A stretch of DNA of 43,497 nucleotides, taken from assembly GCA_028702675.1 (NCBI GenBank), contig JAQVOJ010000012.1, positions 1-43,497 of the forward strand. The letters run 5' to 3'. Positions 8,529 to 18,007 of the stretch are shown one piece after another (the stretch's first letter is position 1; each line of letters opens with the position of its first letter). Below the pieces are notes generated by a model. It worked only from the letters and a program-made list of their open reading frames with translations. It ran no database searches and was not told the DNA's origin. Source of the stretch: Bacteroidales bacterium. Its GTDB lineage: Bacteria; Bacteroidota; Bacteroidia; Bacteroidales; ML635J-15. A program made the position numbers and the translations under genes.

Positions 8529-9278
8529 TTGAAACATTTAAATATTTCTTTAAGATTTTTAATATATTTTACCCTATTAGTTTTTGCATGCAAAAGGGTT
8601 GAAACTAATTATAGTAAGCAAACAGTAGTTTGTCCCATTGGTATGAATTTATATCAGCGACAAGCTTTGCCTGTATTAGAACGTAAATTATTGATTAGCG
8701 GATTAGTAAATATTCAGAATTATTGTCCCGATATTATTGTTGATTTAAAATATAGTTCCGAAGATAATTTTATTGGAATAAATCTTTATGGAAATTTAAA
8801 AAATGCCTATTTGCAGAAAGAGGCTTGCGAAAAGCTTTGTCATGCTCAAAATATTTTAAACAATTATAGCGAATACCTTTCATTGATTGTATTCGATGCT
8901 GCCAGACCCGTAAGTGTTCAACAAAAAATGTGGGATATGGTGGAAGTACCGGAGCAAATTAAGCATTGGTATGTTGCAAATCCCCAAAAGGGAAGTATTC
9001 ATAATTATGGAATGGCTGTAGATGTTAGTATTATTAATAAAAATGGCGAGTTGTTAGACATGGGTACAGATTTCGACTATTTTGGCGAACTTGCATATCC
9101 CGGTAAAGAATACTATTTTTTTGAACGAGGTAAATTAGATAGTATTCAGGTTCAAAATAGAGAATTATTATACAGAATTATGAGTGAGGCAGGGTTTTAT
9201 GTGTCAAAAACAGAATGGTGGCATTATAATGCAGCATCACTAAATTATGCTAAATCAAAATATAAAATTATTAAATAG
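8529..9278 (+). CDS. D-alanyl-D-alanine dipeptidase-like lipoprotein (VanX/DdpX, peptidase M15D)
   Basis: The product (249 aa from a TTG start) has a lipoprotein signal with lipobox LVFAC near residue 20, which supports the TTG; the next ATG would remove it. The metal and catalytic set of VanX-type enzymes is present: DAARP (Arg), SIHNYGMAVD (H158, D165) and EWWHY (E229, H232). The family hydrolyses D-Ala-D-Ala, for vancomycin resistance in VanX or for reuse of peptidoglycan breakdown products in DdpX. No vanH, vanA, vanS or vanR genes are nearby, so a cell-wall recycling or dipeptide-scavenging role is more likely than resistance. It ends 9 bp before aroB and may be cotranscribed with it. 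Confidence 0.83.
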   Translation: MKHLNISLRFLIYFTLLVFACKRVETNYSKQTVVCPIGMNLYQRQALPVLERKLLISGLVNIQNYCPDIIVDLKYSSEDNFIGINLYGNLKNAYLQKEACEKLCHAQNILNNYSEYLSLIVFDAARPVSVQQKMWDMVEVPEQIKHWYVANPQKGSIHNYGMAVDVSIINKNGELLDMGTDFDYFGELAYPGKEYYFFERGKLDSIQVQNRELLYRIMSEAGFYVSKTEWWHYNAASLNYAKSKYKIIK

Positions 9279-9287
9279 ATTTGTAGG

Positions 9288-10310
9288 GTGGAAGAAATAA
9301 TTATTAATACAGGTAAAGCATATCCGGTAATTATTGGAAATGCTAAAAAAGAAATAGAACAGCGATTAAACCCGGAAAATTCCATAGTAATTACTGACAG
9401 TAATGTTTTTAAATTGTATTCAAATTATTTTGATGAATATAGAACATTAATAATACCGGTAGGCGAAAAGACCAAAACATGGGAAACAGTACAATATGTT
9501 TACAAAGAATTATTGAAATTAGAAGCTTCAAGAAATACTATTATTGTCGGTTTTGGCGGTGGAGTTGTTTGCGATATTGCCGGTTTTGTTGCTGATACTT
9601 TTATGAGAGGTTGCCGCTTAGGACTTGTAGCTACAAGCCTTTTGGCACAAGTAGATGCTGCTATTGGAGGTAAAAATGGTTTTAATTTCGATGGAGCAAA
9701 AAACCTTATCGGAACTTTTAAACAGCCTGAATTTGTTATTTGCGATCCCGAATTATTAAAATCTTTACCAGAAAATGAGATAAAAAGCGGTCTGGGAGAA
9801 ATTCTTAAATATGCTCTTGTAGCTGACCCTAAACTACTGAATTTCTTAAACTCTAATGCCGATAAAGTATTAAATCTGCAAACTGATACTTTCGAATATT
9901 TAATAGAATCTTGCGTACACATTAAAGCAGGGTTTATTGAACAAGATGAATCAGATACAGGAATACGGCATCATCTTAATTTTGGACATACCTTTGGGCA
10001 TCCTATTGAACAAGTCGAAACTATTCCGCATGGAGTGGCTGTTGTAAAGGGAATTTTAATTGCCATTAGATTGTCGGTTATGCTAAATATTTGTAAAAAT
10101 AATCTGTATCCTAATGTGCTTAAAGTATTAGACAAATTAAACTTACCGGTAGAATTTGTTATAAATGATACAATTTTAGAAAAGATTCACTCCGATAAAA
10201 AGAAGCAAAATAAAGATGAAATAAGAATGGTATTAATACATGAAATTGGGAATACTGAGTTATGTGATATTAGATTTGAAGATTTAGAAAATATGATAGA
10301 TAATTTATGA
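9288..10310 (+). CDS. aroB: 3-dehydroquinate synthase
   Basis: Second step of the shikimate pathway: DAHP is converted to 3-dehydroquinate, using NAD and a divalent metal in the cytoplasm. Diagnostic stretches are GFGGGVVCDIAGFVA (NAD-binding glycine loop), TSLLAQVDAAIGGKNG and the metal ligands in HHLNFGHTFGH. At 340 residues it is slightly shorter than the typical 350-370. The start is GTG at 9288, nine bases after the preceding stop; no upstream in-frame ATG is available. The stop overlaps aroA by 4 bp, so aroB-aroA-aroC is translationally coupled. Confidence 0.93.
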   Translation: MEEIIINTGKAYPVIIGNAKKEIEQRLNPENSIVITDSNVFKLYSNYFDEYRTLIIPVGEKTKTWETVQYVYKELLKLEASRNTIIVGFGGGVVCDIAGFVADTFMRGCRLGLVATSLLAQVDAAIGGKNGFNFDGAKNLIGTFKQPEFVICDPELLKSLPENEIKSGLGEILKYALVADPKLLNFLNSNADKVLNLQTDTFEYLIESCVHIKAGFIEQDESDTGIRHHLNFGHTFGHPIEQVETIPHGVAVVKGILIAIRLSVMLNICKNNLYPNVLKVLDKLNLPVEFVINDTILEKIHSDKKKQNKDEIRMVLIHEIGNTELCDIRFEDLENMIDNL

Positions 10311-11566
10311 GTGTTAAAATTCTAAATAGCTTTCTCTTAGGCGATATAAATTGCCCCCCATCGAAAAGTTACGCAATAAGGCTTATCGCTTGTTCTGCAT
10401 TAGCTAATGGGAAATGCACTCTTTTAAACCTTGGCAATTCATACGATGTTATTAATGCCTTAAGTATTGTAAATGAGCATTTTGCAGATGTAGAAAAACA
10501 GGGGAATTCTGTTATTATATCAAATCAAAAAAAGAAATATTCCAGCACTGTTTATTGTGGCGAATCTGCTCTAAATGCTCGACTGTTTTCCGTTATTAAG
10601 CTTTTGCAAAAATCGAGCTTTACAGTTAGTGGCAAGGGTTCGCTTATTAAAAGACCTATTGCTACCGACTTAATTCAACTAAAAAATATGGGCATAAGTA
10701 TTAATTTTACAAGAAATACTTTGCTACCTATCGATTTTAATGGAGGTACACTGTTGCCAGGAAAATATATAATTGATGGTTCTGCCAGTTCTCAGTTTGT
10801 GTCTGCTTTGCTAATGTGCTTACCATTGCTCCACCAAAATAGTGAATTAGTTGTTAAAAACATTTCAAGCAATAAATATATAAAATTAACTATCGATGTT
10901 TTAAGTAAGTTTAATGTTTTTATTGATTATAACTCCCCTAATATCTTCAAAATAAAAGGAAACCAAAAATATTTACAAGGTGATTTTTTTTCTGAAACCG
11001 ACTGGAGTAGTGCTGCTATCCTTTTTGTTGCTGGCGCTCTCAACGGAGATATATCAATAAAAGGCTTAAATCCCAATTCAAATCAAGCCGATAAAGATAT
11101 TGTAAATATACTAAACTTAACAAATGTTACATGGAGTTTTACTAATGGTCTCTACAAAGTAAAAAAATCTAATATAAAAGCATTTGACTACAACTTTACA
11201 AGCAGCCCTGATTTATTCCCAGCTGCTATGATATTAGCTGCTAATGCCAATGGTAAATGTGTTTTTACAGGACTTGATAAATTGAAGATCAAAGAAAGCA
11301 ATCGCTTAAATGTAATGTGCACAGAATTATCTAAAATAGGAGTAGAAACAAATTTGCAGGAAGATGAATTAGAGGTTGTGGGGGGGATAAAACAAAAATT
11401 TGCCGACTTTAAATCGCATAATGATCATCGAATTGCTATGGCTTTAGCGGTACAATGCTTAAATTTGGAAAACGGGGGCAAAATTGATAATATTGAATGT
11501 ATTAGCAAAAGTTATCCTGGTTTTATTAGTGATATAAAAAACATTGGAGGTGTAATTAATGAATAG
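10307..11566 (+). CDS. aroA: 3-phosphoshikimate 1-carboxyvinyltransferase (EPSP synthase)
   Basis: Transfers the enolpyruvyl group of PEP to shikimate 3-phosphate. Recognised by PPSKSYAIR near the N-terminus (phosphate and PEP-binding lysine), SASSQFVSAL, TDWSSAA, KIKESNRL and HNDHRIAMA, in the order expected of the family. Its 419 residues are a normal length. The N-terminal region diverges from the common LPGSKS form: it reads CPPSKS. Class assignment for glyphosate tolerance is not possible by eye. ATGA overlap with aroB upstream; 8-bp overlap with aroC downstream. Confidence 0.92.
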   Translation: MSVKILNSFLLGDINCPPSKSYAIRLIACSALANGKCTLLNLGNSYDVINALSIVNEHFADVEKQGNSVIISNQKKKYSSTVYCGESALNARLFSVIKLLQKSSFTVSGKGSLIKRPIATDLIQLKNMGISINFTRNTLLPIDFNGGTLLPGKYIIDGSASSQFVSALLMCLPLLHQNSELVVKNISSNKYIKLTIDVLSKFNVFIDYNSPNIFKIKGNQKYLQGDFFSETDWSSAAILFVAGALNGDISIKGLNPNSNQADKDIVNILNLTNVTWSFTNGLYKVKKSNIKAFDYNFTSSPDLFPAAMILAANANGKCVFTGLDKLKIKESNRLNVMCTELSKIGVETNLQEDELEVVGGIKQKFADFKSHNDHRIAMALAVQCLNLENGGKIDNIECISKSYPGFISDIKNIGGVINE

Positions 11567-12539
11567 TTTTGGACGAGAATTTAAAGTAAGCATTTATGGT
11601 GGTTCCCATTCGGAGCAACTCGGAGTTTTTATAGATGGTTGTGATGCTGGAATAGACTTAAATATTACCGATTTTGAACCGATGCTAAAAAGACGAAAAC
11701 CCGGCGATTTTGGGACAACAACCCGCATAGAGCAAGATATGCCTGAAATAGTGAGTGGAGTATCTAATGGCATAACTACAGGGGCAAGAATTAATATTGC
11801 ATTTAATAACCAAGACATTAGGCATGAAGATTACGAATTTGATGGATTCTTCAGACCAGGACATGCCGATTTTACTACCTTTAAGAAATATAAAGGGAAA
11901 AAAGATTTAAGTGGAGGAGGTCAAGCTTCGGGAAGAATGACAGTGGCATTAGTGGCAGCCGGTGTGGTAGCTCAAAAAATGCTTGATAATGTTGAGATTA
12001 GCTCAAATATTATCGAAATTGGAGGACAAAGAGACTTTGATGATATTTTAAAAATTGCATATCAAAAAATGGATAGCCTTGGCGGTATAATAATATGTAA
12101 TGTAAAAAACCTACCAATTGGTTTTGGCGAACCTTTTTTCGATTCTTTAGAATCAGTAATTAGTCATGCTATTTTTTCAATTCCCGGAATTAAAGCTATT
12201 GAGTTTGGCGAAGGTATTAAAGCCTCAAAAATGTTTGGTTCAGAATATAATGATCCAATTATAGATAAATTTGGTAAAACAGCTTCAAACAATACGGGCG
12301 GAATAAATGGCGGCATAAGTAATGGAAATGATGTCTATTTTAGAGTTTATGTGAGACCTACTGCCAGCATAGGAATCGAACAAAAAACCTATAACTTTAA
12401 ACGAGAAAAAATTGAATCTTTTAAAATAAATGGAAGGCACGATGTGTGCTTTACCTTACGGCTACCTCCTGTAATTGAAGCTGTTACGGCTTTTGCTTTG
12501 GCAGATTTAAAAATGATGTATCGCAATAATAACTTATAA
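11559..12539 (+). CDS. aroC: Chorismate synthase
   Basis: Last shared step to aromatic amino acids: EPSP is converted to chorismate, with reduced FMN. Signature stretches include YGGSHSEQLG at the start, KRRKPGDFGTTTR, FRPGHADFT, GGGQASGRMT and RHDVCFTLR near the C-terminus. At 326 residues it is shorter than most bacterial homologues (about 350-390) but keeps all listed motifs, so compact loops are likelier than truncation. It overlaps aroA by 8 bp and is followed four bases later by the nuclease gene, probably in the same transcript. Confidence 0.92.
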   Translation: MNSFGREFKVSIYGGSHSEQLGVFIDGCDAGIDLNITDFEPMLKRRKPGDFGTTTRIEQDMPEIVSGVSNGITTGARINIAFNNQDIRHEDYEFDGFFRPGHADFTTFKKYKGKKDLSGGGQASGRMTVALVAAGVVAQKMLDNVEISSNIIEIGGQRDFDDILKIAYQKMDSLGGIIICNVKNLPIGFGEPFFDSLESVISHAIFSIPGIKAIEFGEGIKASKMFGSEYNDPIIDKFGKTASNNTGGINGGISNGNDVYFRVYVRPTASIGIEQKTYNFKREKIESFKINGRHDVCFTLRLPPVIEAVTAFALADLKMMYRNNNL

Positions 12540-12543
12540 AAAA

Positions 12544-15399
12544 ATGGAAGCATTTCTAAAATATTGTGCCCGATTTTTGAGCGAAAAATACAATAATGAT
12601 TTTGAAACAGTAAAACTCGTATTCCCAAACAATAGATCTATCTTATATTTTAATAAATACCTTACAGAGTTTACAAACAAACCTATTTGGGCTCCACAAT
12701 GTATCACAATTAGTAAACTGTTTACCGACAAAACTAAACTTAAACCCTGCGAAGATTTATTGTTAGTTTTTAATCTGTACAAGTCATATACTAAAATTAC
12801 AGGAAGCAATGAGAGCTTCGACTCATTCTTTTTGTGGGGTAAAACTCTCCTTTCAGATTTCGATGATATTGATAAATACATGATTCCAGCCAAAGATTTG
12901 TTCTCAAATGTAAAAGACTTAAAAGAATTAGATAACGAAATTGGTGGATATAGCAAAGAAGATGAGGAAATTATTCGCAAGTTTTGGAAAAATATTATCG
13001 ATAGTCGAGATTCTATTGAAAAGCAATCGTTTGTAAAATTATGGGAAAACCTATATGAGATATATTTAGATTTCAAAAATACACTCAAAAACGAAGGCTG
13101 GGCTTATCAAGGTATGCTATATCGTAGTGTAAGCGAAAATCCTGATTTAAAATTTGGCAACTACAATTATTGGTTTATCGGTTTTAATGCTCTTAATAAA
13201 TGCGAAAAAACTGTAATGAAAAAAATGCAAACCTTGTCTATTGCAAATTTTTTATGGGACTATGATGAATACTTTACAGGCAATAATTTTCATGAAGCCG
13301 GATTGTTTTTGCGTGAAAACTTAAAATTATTCCCACCACCGTCCAATTTCGTGATAAATTCTAATATGAAAAAAAATGGGAAGCCTGAGATTGAATGTGT
13401 GTCAGCAGTTTCAGGCATATCACAAACAAAATATATGTCCCAATTGCTTAGTAAATGGAGTAAAGAACCCAATTTTAATGCTGAAAGAACCGCTATTGTA
13501 CTTGCTGATGAATCATTGCTTATACCGGTAATGTACGCTATACCTCACAATTTGGGGACGTACAATGTATCAATGGGGTATCCTGTAAAACTTAGCTCGG
13601 CAGCCTCACTTTTAAGAAACTTATTGCAACTGCAACAGCAAATTAAATCAACTAAAAACTCAAATAGGTTTTATCACAAGCAGGTTAATTATATTTTGAA
13701 TAATTCACTTGTGCGTTTATGGATAAATAAAGATAAAGATTTAGACAATCTTATCACGAATTTCATAAACCAAAATATGGTTTACATTTCGATAGATGAG
13801 TTTAAAACGGAAAAGCTAAAACAAATCTTCAGAATTTCAAATTCAAGTTTTGCAGAGCTTACAGCTTATCTCGAATTAATTATTCAAAATTTTATGCTAA
13901 TTGAAACTGATGACAATTTGATATATCGTGAACAACAGTTTTTATACCATATTTATCAACATATTATTCGTATTCACGATTTAGTTGAAAAGCATAATAT
14001 CCCATTCGAGGACATAAAATCTTATTCAAAACTTGTTGAGCAAATAATTAATACAATTACAATTCCTTACGAAGGAGAACCGCTAGAGGGGATGCAGGTA
14101 GTAGGATTTATGGAAACACGTCCTCTTGATTTTGATAGAATAATTATGCTCTCGCTAAACGAAGGAATTTTTCCTAAAAAAACTGTTGCTCCATCATTTA
14201 TTCCACAAAACCTTAGAATAGGATTTGGATTGCCTTCGCAGGAATATCGAGATGCAATCTTTGCATATTACTTTTATCGTTTATTACAGCGAAGCAGCAA
14301 ATTGAGCATACTGTTTAATTCGGCAACCAACGATTTAGGTGGAGGCGAACCAAGTAGGTTTATAACACAACTGAAATACGAATGGCCATTTAATATTGAT
14401 TTTAGAAACCTAAAACGAAGTGCACACCTTAAACCTGTAGAAGATTATAGTATTCCCAAAACTGATGAAATTTACAAACAAATTTTAAATGTATGCATAG
14501 GAAATTCTAAAAGAAAATTATCTGCAAGCTCCCTAAATCAATACATTAAATGCCCAATGATGTTTTATTTTTCTACTTTGCTTGATTACAGAGAAACAGA
14601 TGAAGTTGAAGAAGATATCGATCAAAGAGTATTTGGAAGCATCTTTCACGAAGCAATGCAGATATTCTACAACCCTGTGCACCAGAAACCTAATAATATT
14701 ACTGCCAAATATTTACAAACAGTCTTAAACGAAAAGCAACACGAAAGCTTAAGAAGAGTGTTAAAAAAAGCATTTGCTAAAGTTTACCTTAAAACAGAAG
14801 AGGAAAAATTTGAATTATTTGGGAAAAATATTCTAGATTTTGAGATTATACTTAAGCTTATGCTTAAAATGATTGAAATTGATTTAAATTATGCTCCTTT
14901 CACAATATGGCACGAAACTAAAGACTTTTACAAACTAAAAATCTCTAACACAAAGATTAACGAAATAGTAATAAAAGCATATATTGACAGAATAGATTTT
15001 AAAAATAATATCTATCGAATATTAGACTATAAAACAGGCAGCGTTAAGAATAAAGCAAAAAATATTGATTATCTGTTTAATCATGAAAGAGATTCAGAAG
15101 CTGATGCCGTTTTTCAAATAATGTTATACACTATTCTTTTTGCAGAAAAAAATAATTGCATAAGCAACTCAATGCCCGGACTAGTATTTTTGAAAGATGT
15201 ACTTAAAGATAATGATAAGTATAACATAGAAATTGATAAACAGGAAATAAACTATATTGATTACGATCTAATTACACGATTTAAAAAGAATTTAAATGAG
15301 TTAATTTCAGAAATCTTGGATAAAAGCATCCCCTTTTCCCAAACTCAGAATCTTAAAAATTGTGAATATTGCGATTATAGAACAATTTGTAAAGAGTAA
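12544..15399 (+). CDS. AddB-like PD-(D/E)XK nuclease with degenerate helicase half
   Basis: This 951-residue protein resembles AddB, the partner of the AddA helicase-nuclease in double-strand-break resection. The N-terminal region has the helicase-like fold region but no Walker A lysine loop (PNNRSILYF in its place). The C-terminal RecB-type nuclease includes FGSIFHEAM (motif His), AYIDRIDF and ILDYKTGS (catalytic Asp/Lys). One cysteine in YIKCPMMFYF near residue 670 and three in CEYCDYRTIC at the end match the four 4Fe-4S ligands of AddB. The AddA partner is not in the window. It follows aroC by four bases and converges with the DUF3078 gene. Confidence 0.82.
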   Translation: MEAFLKYCARFLSEKYNNDFETVKLVFPNNRSILYFNKYLTEFTNKPIWAPQCITISKLFTDKTKLKPCEDLLLVFNLYKSYTKITGSNESFDSFFLWGKTLLSDFDDIDKYMIPAKDLFSNVKDLKELDNEIGGYSKEDEEIIRKFWKNIIDSRDSIEKQSFVKLWENLYEIYLDFKNTLKNEGWAYQGMLYRSVSENPDLKFGNYNYWFIGFNALNKCEKTVMKKMQTLSIANFLWDYDEYFTGNNFHEAGLFLRENLKLFPPPSNFVINSNMKKNGKPEIECVSAVSGISQTKYMSQLLSKWSKEPNFNAERTAIVLADESLLIPVMYAIPHNLGTYNVSMGYPVKLSSAASLLRNLLQLQQQIKSTKNSNRFYHKQVNYILNNSLVRLWINKDKDLDNLITNFINQNMVYISIDEFKTEKLKQIFRISNSSFAELTAYLELIIQNFMLIETDDNLIYREQQFLYHIYQHIIRIHDLVEKHNIPFEDIKSYSKLVEQIINTITIPYEGEPLEGMQVVGFMETRPLDFDRIIMLSLNEGIFPKKTVAPSFIPQNLRIGFGLPSQEYRDAIFAYYFYRLLQRSSKLSILFNSATNDLGGGEPSRFITQLKYEWPFNIDFRNLKRSAHLKPVEDYSIPKTDEIYKQILNVCIGNSKRKLSASSLNQYIKCPMMFYFSTLLDYRETDEVEEDIDQRVFGSIFHEAMQIFYNPVHQKPNNITAKYLQTVLNEKQHESLRRVLKKAFAKVYLKTEEEKFELFGKNILDFEIILKLMLKMIEIDLNYAPFTIWHETKDFYKLKISNTKINEIVIKAYIDRIDFKNNIYRILDYKTGSVKNKAKNIDYLFNHERDSEADAVFQIMLYTILFAEKNNCISNSMPGLVFLKDVLKDNDKYNIEIDKQEINYIDYDLITRFKKNLNELISEILDKSIPFSQTQNLKNCEYCDYRTICKE

Positions 15400-15404
15400 A
15401 TATA

Positions 15405-16355
15405 TTAAAATTTATAGCTCAACCCAATAGTAAGTAATTCTTTAAACTGTACTTTTTTTGTATAACCAGTTTGGGTCTTTACACCATCAATTTCTTCGTA
15501 TTTCGGTATTCTAATGTCATCGTCATAAATTAGATGTGTACTAATATTAGTTGTTAAATACTTAGTAGCTTTAATTTTAATATTCATTTCCCAATCTACG
15601 TCAATGTTCTGAGGCTTATCTAAATAATTTGTAAAAAGTTCTAGTGTGTTTTGAATATAAAAATGATCGTTTACCTCATATTTCCAGATTGCTTTAATAA
15701 ATGCGCCAAGTTCTTGTTTAAACCAATTGTCAGAAGCTACGCCATATTTAGTTTGATCAACCAGCGAAGTATCTGCAATAATTGTAGTTCTGGCAGAAAT
15801 AGGAGAAAGCATTAGCGAAAATTTATCGTTAAGTTTGTAATCCATCCCTAATGAGGCTTGTAAATAGGCAGGTGCCATTAAACTGGAAATTACAACACTA
15901 TCGTTAGGATAATTGAACCCATTAAAAAACTGACTTTTAAAACCTAACATAATAGAGTAGTACCAATTGCTACTCGACTGATAACCTAATTTTGTGTTTG
16001 CGTTTATTATGTCTTCGTTTTTACGAAAGCTTTCTTCACCAGGCTTATGTAAACCATATTTCCACGAAATAGTGTTGTCGTATTGAATTCTCTTATTCTT
16101 ATATTTGGCGAATAGATTTAAAGACCATAATGTAGATATACTACTTTCACCACCTTGCACCCAATTACTTAAGTAGCCTTGCGAAAACGATATGTTCCCT
16201 GTACCTCCTGTTTTCCATAATTTTGGAGTACTATCTTCAGCCGGAGTTTCAATGTTGAGGTTCGATGCAAAACCTCCAGATGTGTATATAAACAAAAAGA
16301 AAAATACAATTATATACTTTGAGCAAAGTTCTCTTATTACTATTTTATACAACAT
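15405..16355 (-). CDS. DUF3078 outer-membrane beta-barrel protein
   Basis: A 316-residue exported protein with a hydrophobic N-terminal segment (about residues 14-30) and a chain of amphipathic strands ending in an aromatic residue (LSYKF), typical of outer-membrane barrels. WKTGGTGNISFSQGYLSNW is characteristic of the DUF3078 family of Bacteroidota. Function is unknown. It ends five bases from the AddB-like gene on the opposite strand, with no obvious terminator between. The start could be a later Met, but the one shown precedes the export signal. Confidence 0.75.
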   Translation of the reverse strand: MLYKIVIRELCSKYIIVFFFLFIYTSGGFASNLNIETPAEDSTPKLWKTGGTGNISFSQGYLSNWVQGGESSISTLWSLNLFAKYKNKRIQYDNTISWKYGLHKPGEESFRKNEDIINANTKLGYQSSSNWYYSIMLGFKSQFFNGFNYPNDSVVISSLMAPAYLQASLGMDYKLNDKFSLMLSPISARTTIIADTSLVDQTKYGVASDNWFKQELGAFIKAIWKYEVNDHFYIQNTLELFTNYLDKPQNIDVDWEMNIKIKATKYLTTNISTHLIYDDDIRIPKYEEIDGVKTQTGYTKKVQFKELLTIGLSYKF

Positions 16356-16378
16356 ATATTTAAAATCATTTATTATAA

Positions 16379-16412
16379 TTTGTGCAAACTTGATTAATAA
16401 TTTTTAAATTTG
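16379..16412 (+). promoter_or_regulatory. Promoter of the tryptophanase gene
   Basis: TTTG at 16379-16382 and TAAATTTG at 16405-16412 are 22 bases apart and match the Bacteroidota -33/-7 pattern. Transcription would begin near 16418, leaving a 5' leader of about 175 bases before tnaA, long enough for regulation. Confidence 0.45.
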
Positions 16413-16433
16413 TGAGTGCATTAAATAAATTTT

Positions 16434-16514
16434 ATGAATATTTTACAGTTAATATCTGCACTTACTTCAATGCGTTTTTTAAATATAAAAGAGCGTGATA
16501 AATTCGATTATTAA
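16434..16514 (+). CDS. Possible 26-residue leader peptide ORF ahead of tryptophanase
   Basis: An ATG 22 bases after the predicted -7 box opens a short frame beginning MNILQLISALTSMRFLNIK and ending in TAA, 78 bases before tnaA. Position, length and the MNIL start recall the TnaC leader of Escherichia coli. The tryptophan and terminal proline that TnaC needs for ribosome arrest are absent. It may be a chance ORF; it is listed because the long leader has no other explanation. Confidence 0.25.
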   Translation: MNILQLISALTSMRFLNIKERDKFDY

Positions 16515-16592
16515 TGCTAAAATGTAGATTTTTAGTAATTTCAGATTTCATTATTCTTATTTTTTATTGTTAAACTATTAAAAACAAATATT

Positions 16593-17969
16593 ATGGAAAT
16601 TCCATTTTCTGAATCTTATAAAATTAAGATGGTAGAACCCCTAAGAAAAACCACTCGCGAGCAGCGTGAAAAATGGATAAAAGAAGCAAAATACAATCTT
16701 TTTAATCTTCGTAGCGATCAAGTTTTTATCGATTTGCTTACTGATAGCGGAACCGGTGCTATGAGCGATAGGCAATGGTCGGCAATAATGATGGGTGACG
16801 AAAGCTATGCAGGGGCTCGTTCGTTTTTTGAACTAAAGGATATAATAAAAAAAATCCTTGGGTTCCCATACTTCTTGCCAACACATCAGGGTAGAGCAGC
16901 CGAAAATGTACTTTTCTCTGCACTCGTAAAAGCCGGAGATATTGTTCCCGGAAACTCACACTTTGATACCACCAAAGGTCATATAGAGTTTCGTAAGGCT
17001 AAAGCCGTTGATTGTACTATCGACGAAGCTTTTCATACAGAGTTGGAACATCCGTTTAAAGGAAATATTGATTTGGATAAACTTGAGAAAGTTCTTAAAG
17101 ATTACCCGAAAGAAAAAATTCCTTTTATTTGTGTTACAGTTACTTGTAATTCAAGTGGTGGACAACCGGTAAGTATTGAAAACTTAAGAGATGTATATGT
17201 GCTTGCACAAAAATATGGTGTTCCTACAATGTTCGACTCGGCTCGTTTTGCCGAAAATGCTTACTTCATAAAAATGCGTGAACCCGAATATGCAAATTGG
17301 TCTATAAAAGAAATTGTTGCCGAAATGTATAAATATGCCGATATGATGACAATGAGTTCAAAGAAAGATGGACTTGTTAATATGGGCGGTTTTATTGCCA
17401 TGAGAGACTCTGAATTGTATCGTAGTTGTAGTACTTTCAATATTATGTTCGAGGGCTTTGTTACTTATGGAGGAATGGCAGGACGCGATATGAGTGCTCT
17501 CGCTGTTGGATTAAATGAAAGTACCGAATTTGATTATCTAGAAACTCGAATTAAACAAGTCGAGTATCTTGGTAATAAACTTATTGAATATGGTGTGCCT
17601 GTTCAAAGACCAATTGGAGGACACGCTGTATTTGTAGATGCTAAAAAGGTTTTGTGCAATGTGCCAAAAGAACAGTTTCAGGCTCAAACACTTGGCATAG
17701 AGCTCTATTTAGAAGCCGGTATTCGTGGTGTTGAAATTGGTGCTCTTTTAGCAGACCGTGATCCTGTTACACGCGAAAACAGATATCCCGAATTGGAATT
17801 ACTTCGATTAGCTATACCTCGTAGGGTATATACAAATAATCATATGGATGTAATTGCTGCTGCTCTTAAAAACGTTTTCGACCGTAGAGATAAAATCACT
17901 AAAGGTTTAGAAATTGAGTGGGAGGCTCCTATTATGAGACATTTTACAGTTGAGCTGAAAAAACTTTAA
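16593..17969 (+). CDS. tnaA: Tryptophanase
   Basis: This PLP enzyme splits L-tryptophan into indole, pyruvate and ammonia. Its 458 residues align end to end with the beta-eliminating lyase family. SSKKDG near residue 256 holds the PLP lysine. Two positions separate tryptophanase from tyrosine phenol-lyase: FDTT near residue 124 has the tryptophanase Asp (tyrosine phenol-lyase has Thr), and GIRGVEIGAL has Ile where tyrosine phenol-lyase has Arg. Both favour tryptophanase. There is a long 5' leader with a promoter and possible leader ORF, and a strong terminator directly after the stop, so it is likely monocistronic. No tryptophan permease adjoins it. Confidence 0.92.
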   Translation: MEIPFSESYKIKMVEPLRKTTREQREKWIKEAKYNLFNLRSDQVFIDLLTDSGTGAMSDRQWSAIMMGDESYAGARSFFELKDIIKKILGFPYFLPTHQGRAAENVLFSALVKAGDIVPGNSHFDTTKGHIEFRKAKAVDCTIDEAFHTELEHPFKGNIDLDKLEKVLKDYPKEKIPFICVTVTCNSSGGQPVSIENLRDVYVLAQKYGVPTMFDSARFAENAYFIKMREPEYANWSIKEIVAEMYKYADMMTMSSKKDGLVNMGGFIAMRDSELYRSCSTFNIMFEGFVTYGGMAGRDMSALAVGLNESTEFDYLETRIKQVEYLGNKLIEYGVPVQRPIGGHAVFVDAKKVLCNVPKEQFQAQTLGIELYLEAGIRGVEIGALLADRDPVTRENRYPELELLRLAIPRRVYTNNHMDVIAAALKNVFDRRDKITKGLEIEWEAPIMRHFTVELKKL

Positions 17970-17980
17970 GTTTGAATAAA

Positions 17981-18007
17981 AGGCGGTTTAAAAACCGCTT
18001 TTTTTTT
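17981..18007 (+). terminator. Rho-independent terminator of tnaA
   Basis: GCGGTTT (17983-17989) pairs with AAACCGC (17992-17998), followed by nine T residues. It starts 12 bases after the tnaA stop. Confidence 0.9.

Noticed and set aside
8529-9278. Vancomycin resistance gene
   Set aside because: The VanX-like fold is present, but no vanH, vanA or regulator genes are nearby and the protein has a lipoprotein signal.
12534-13088. 184-residue minus-strand ORF inside the AddB-like gene
   Set aside because: It is fully antisense to a strongly supported coding region, rich in Ser/Leu/Phe as expected of an AT-rich shadow frame.
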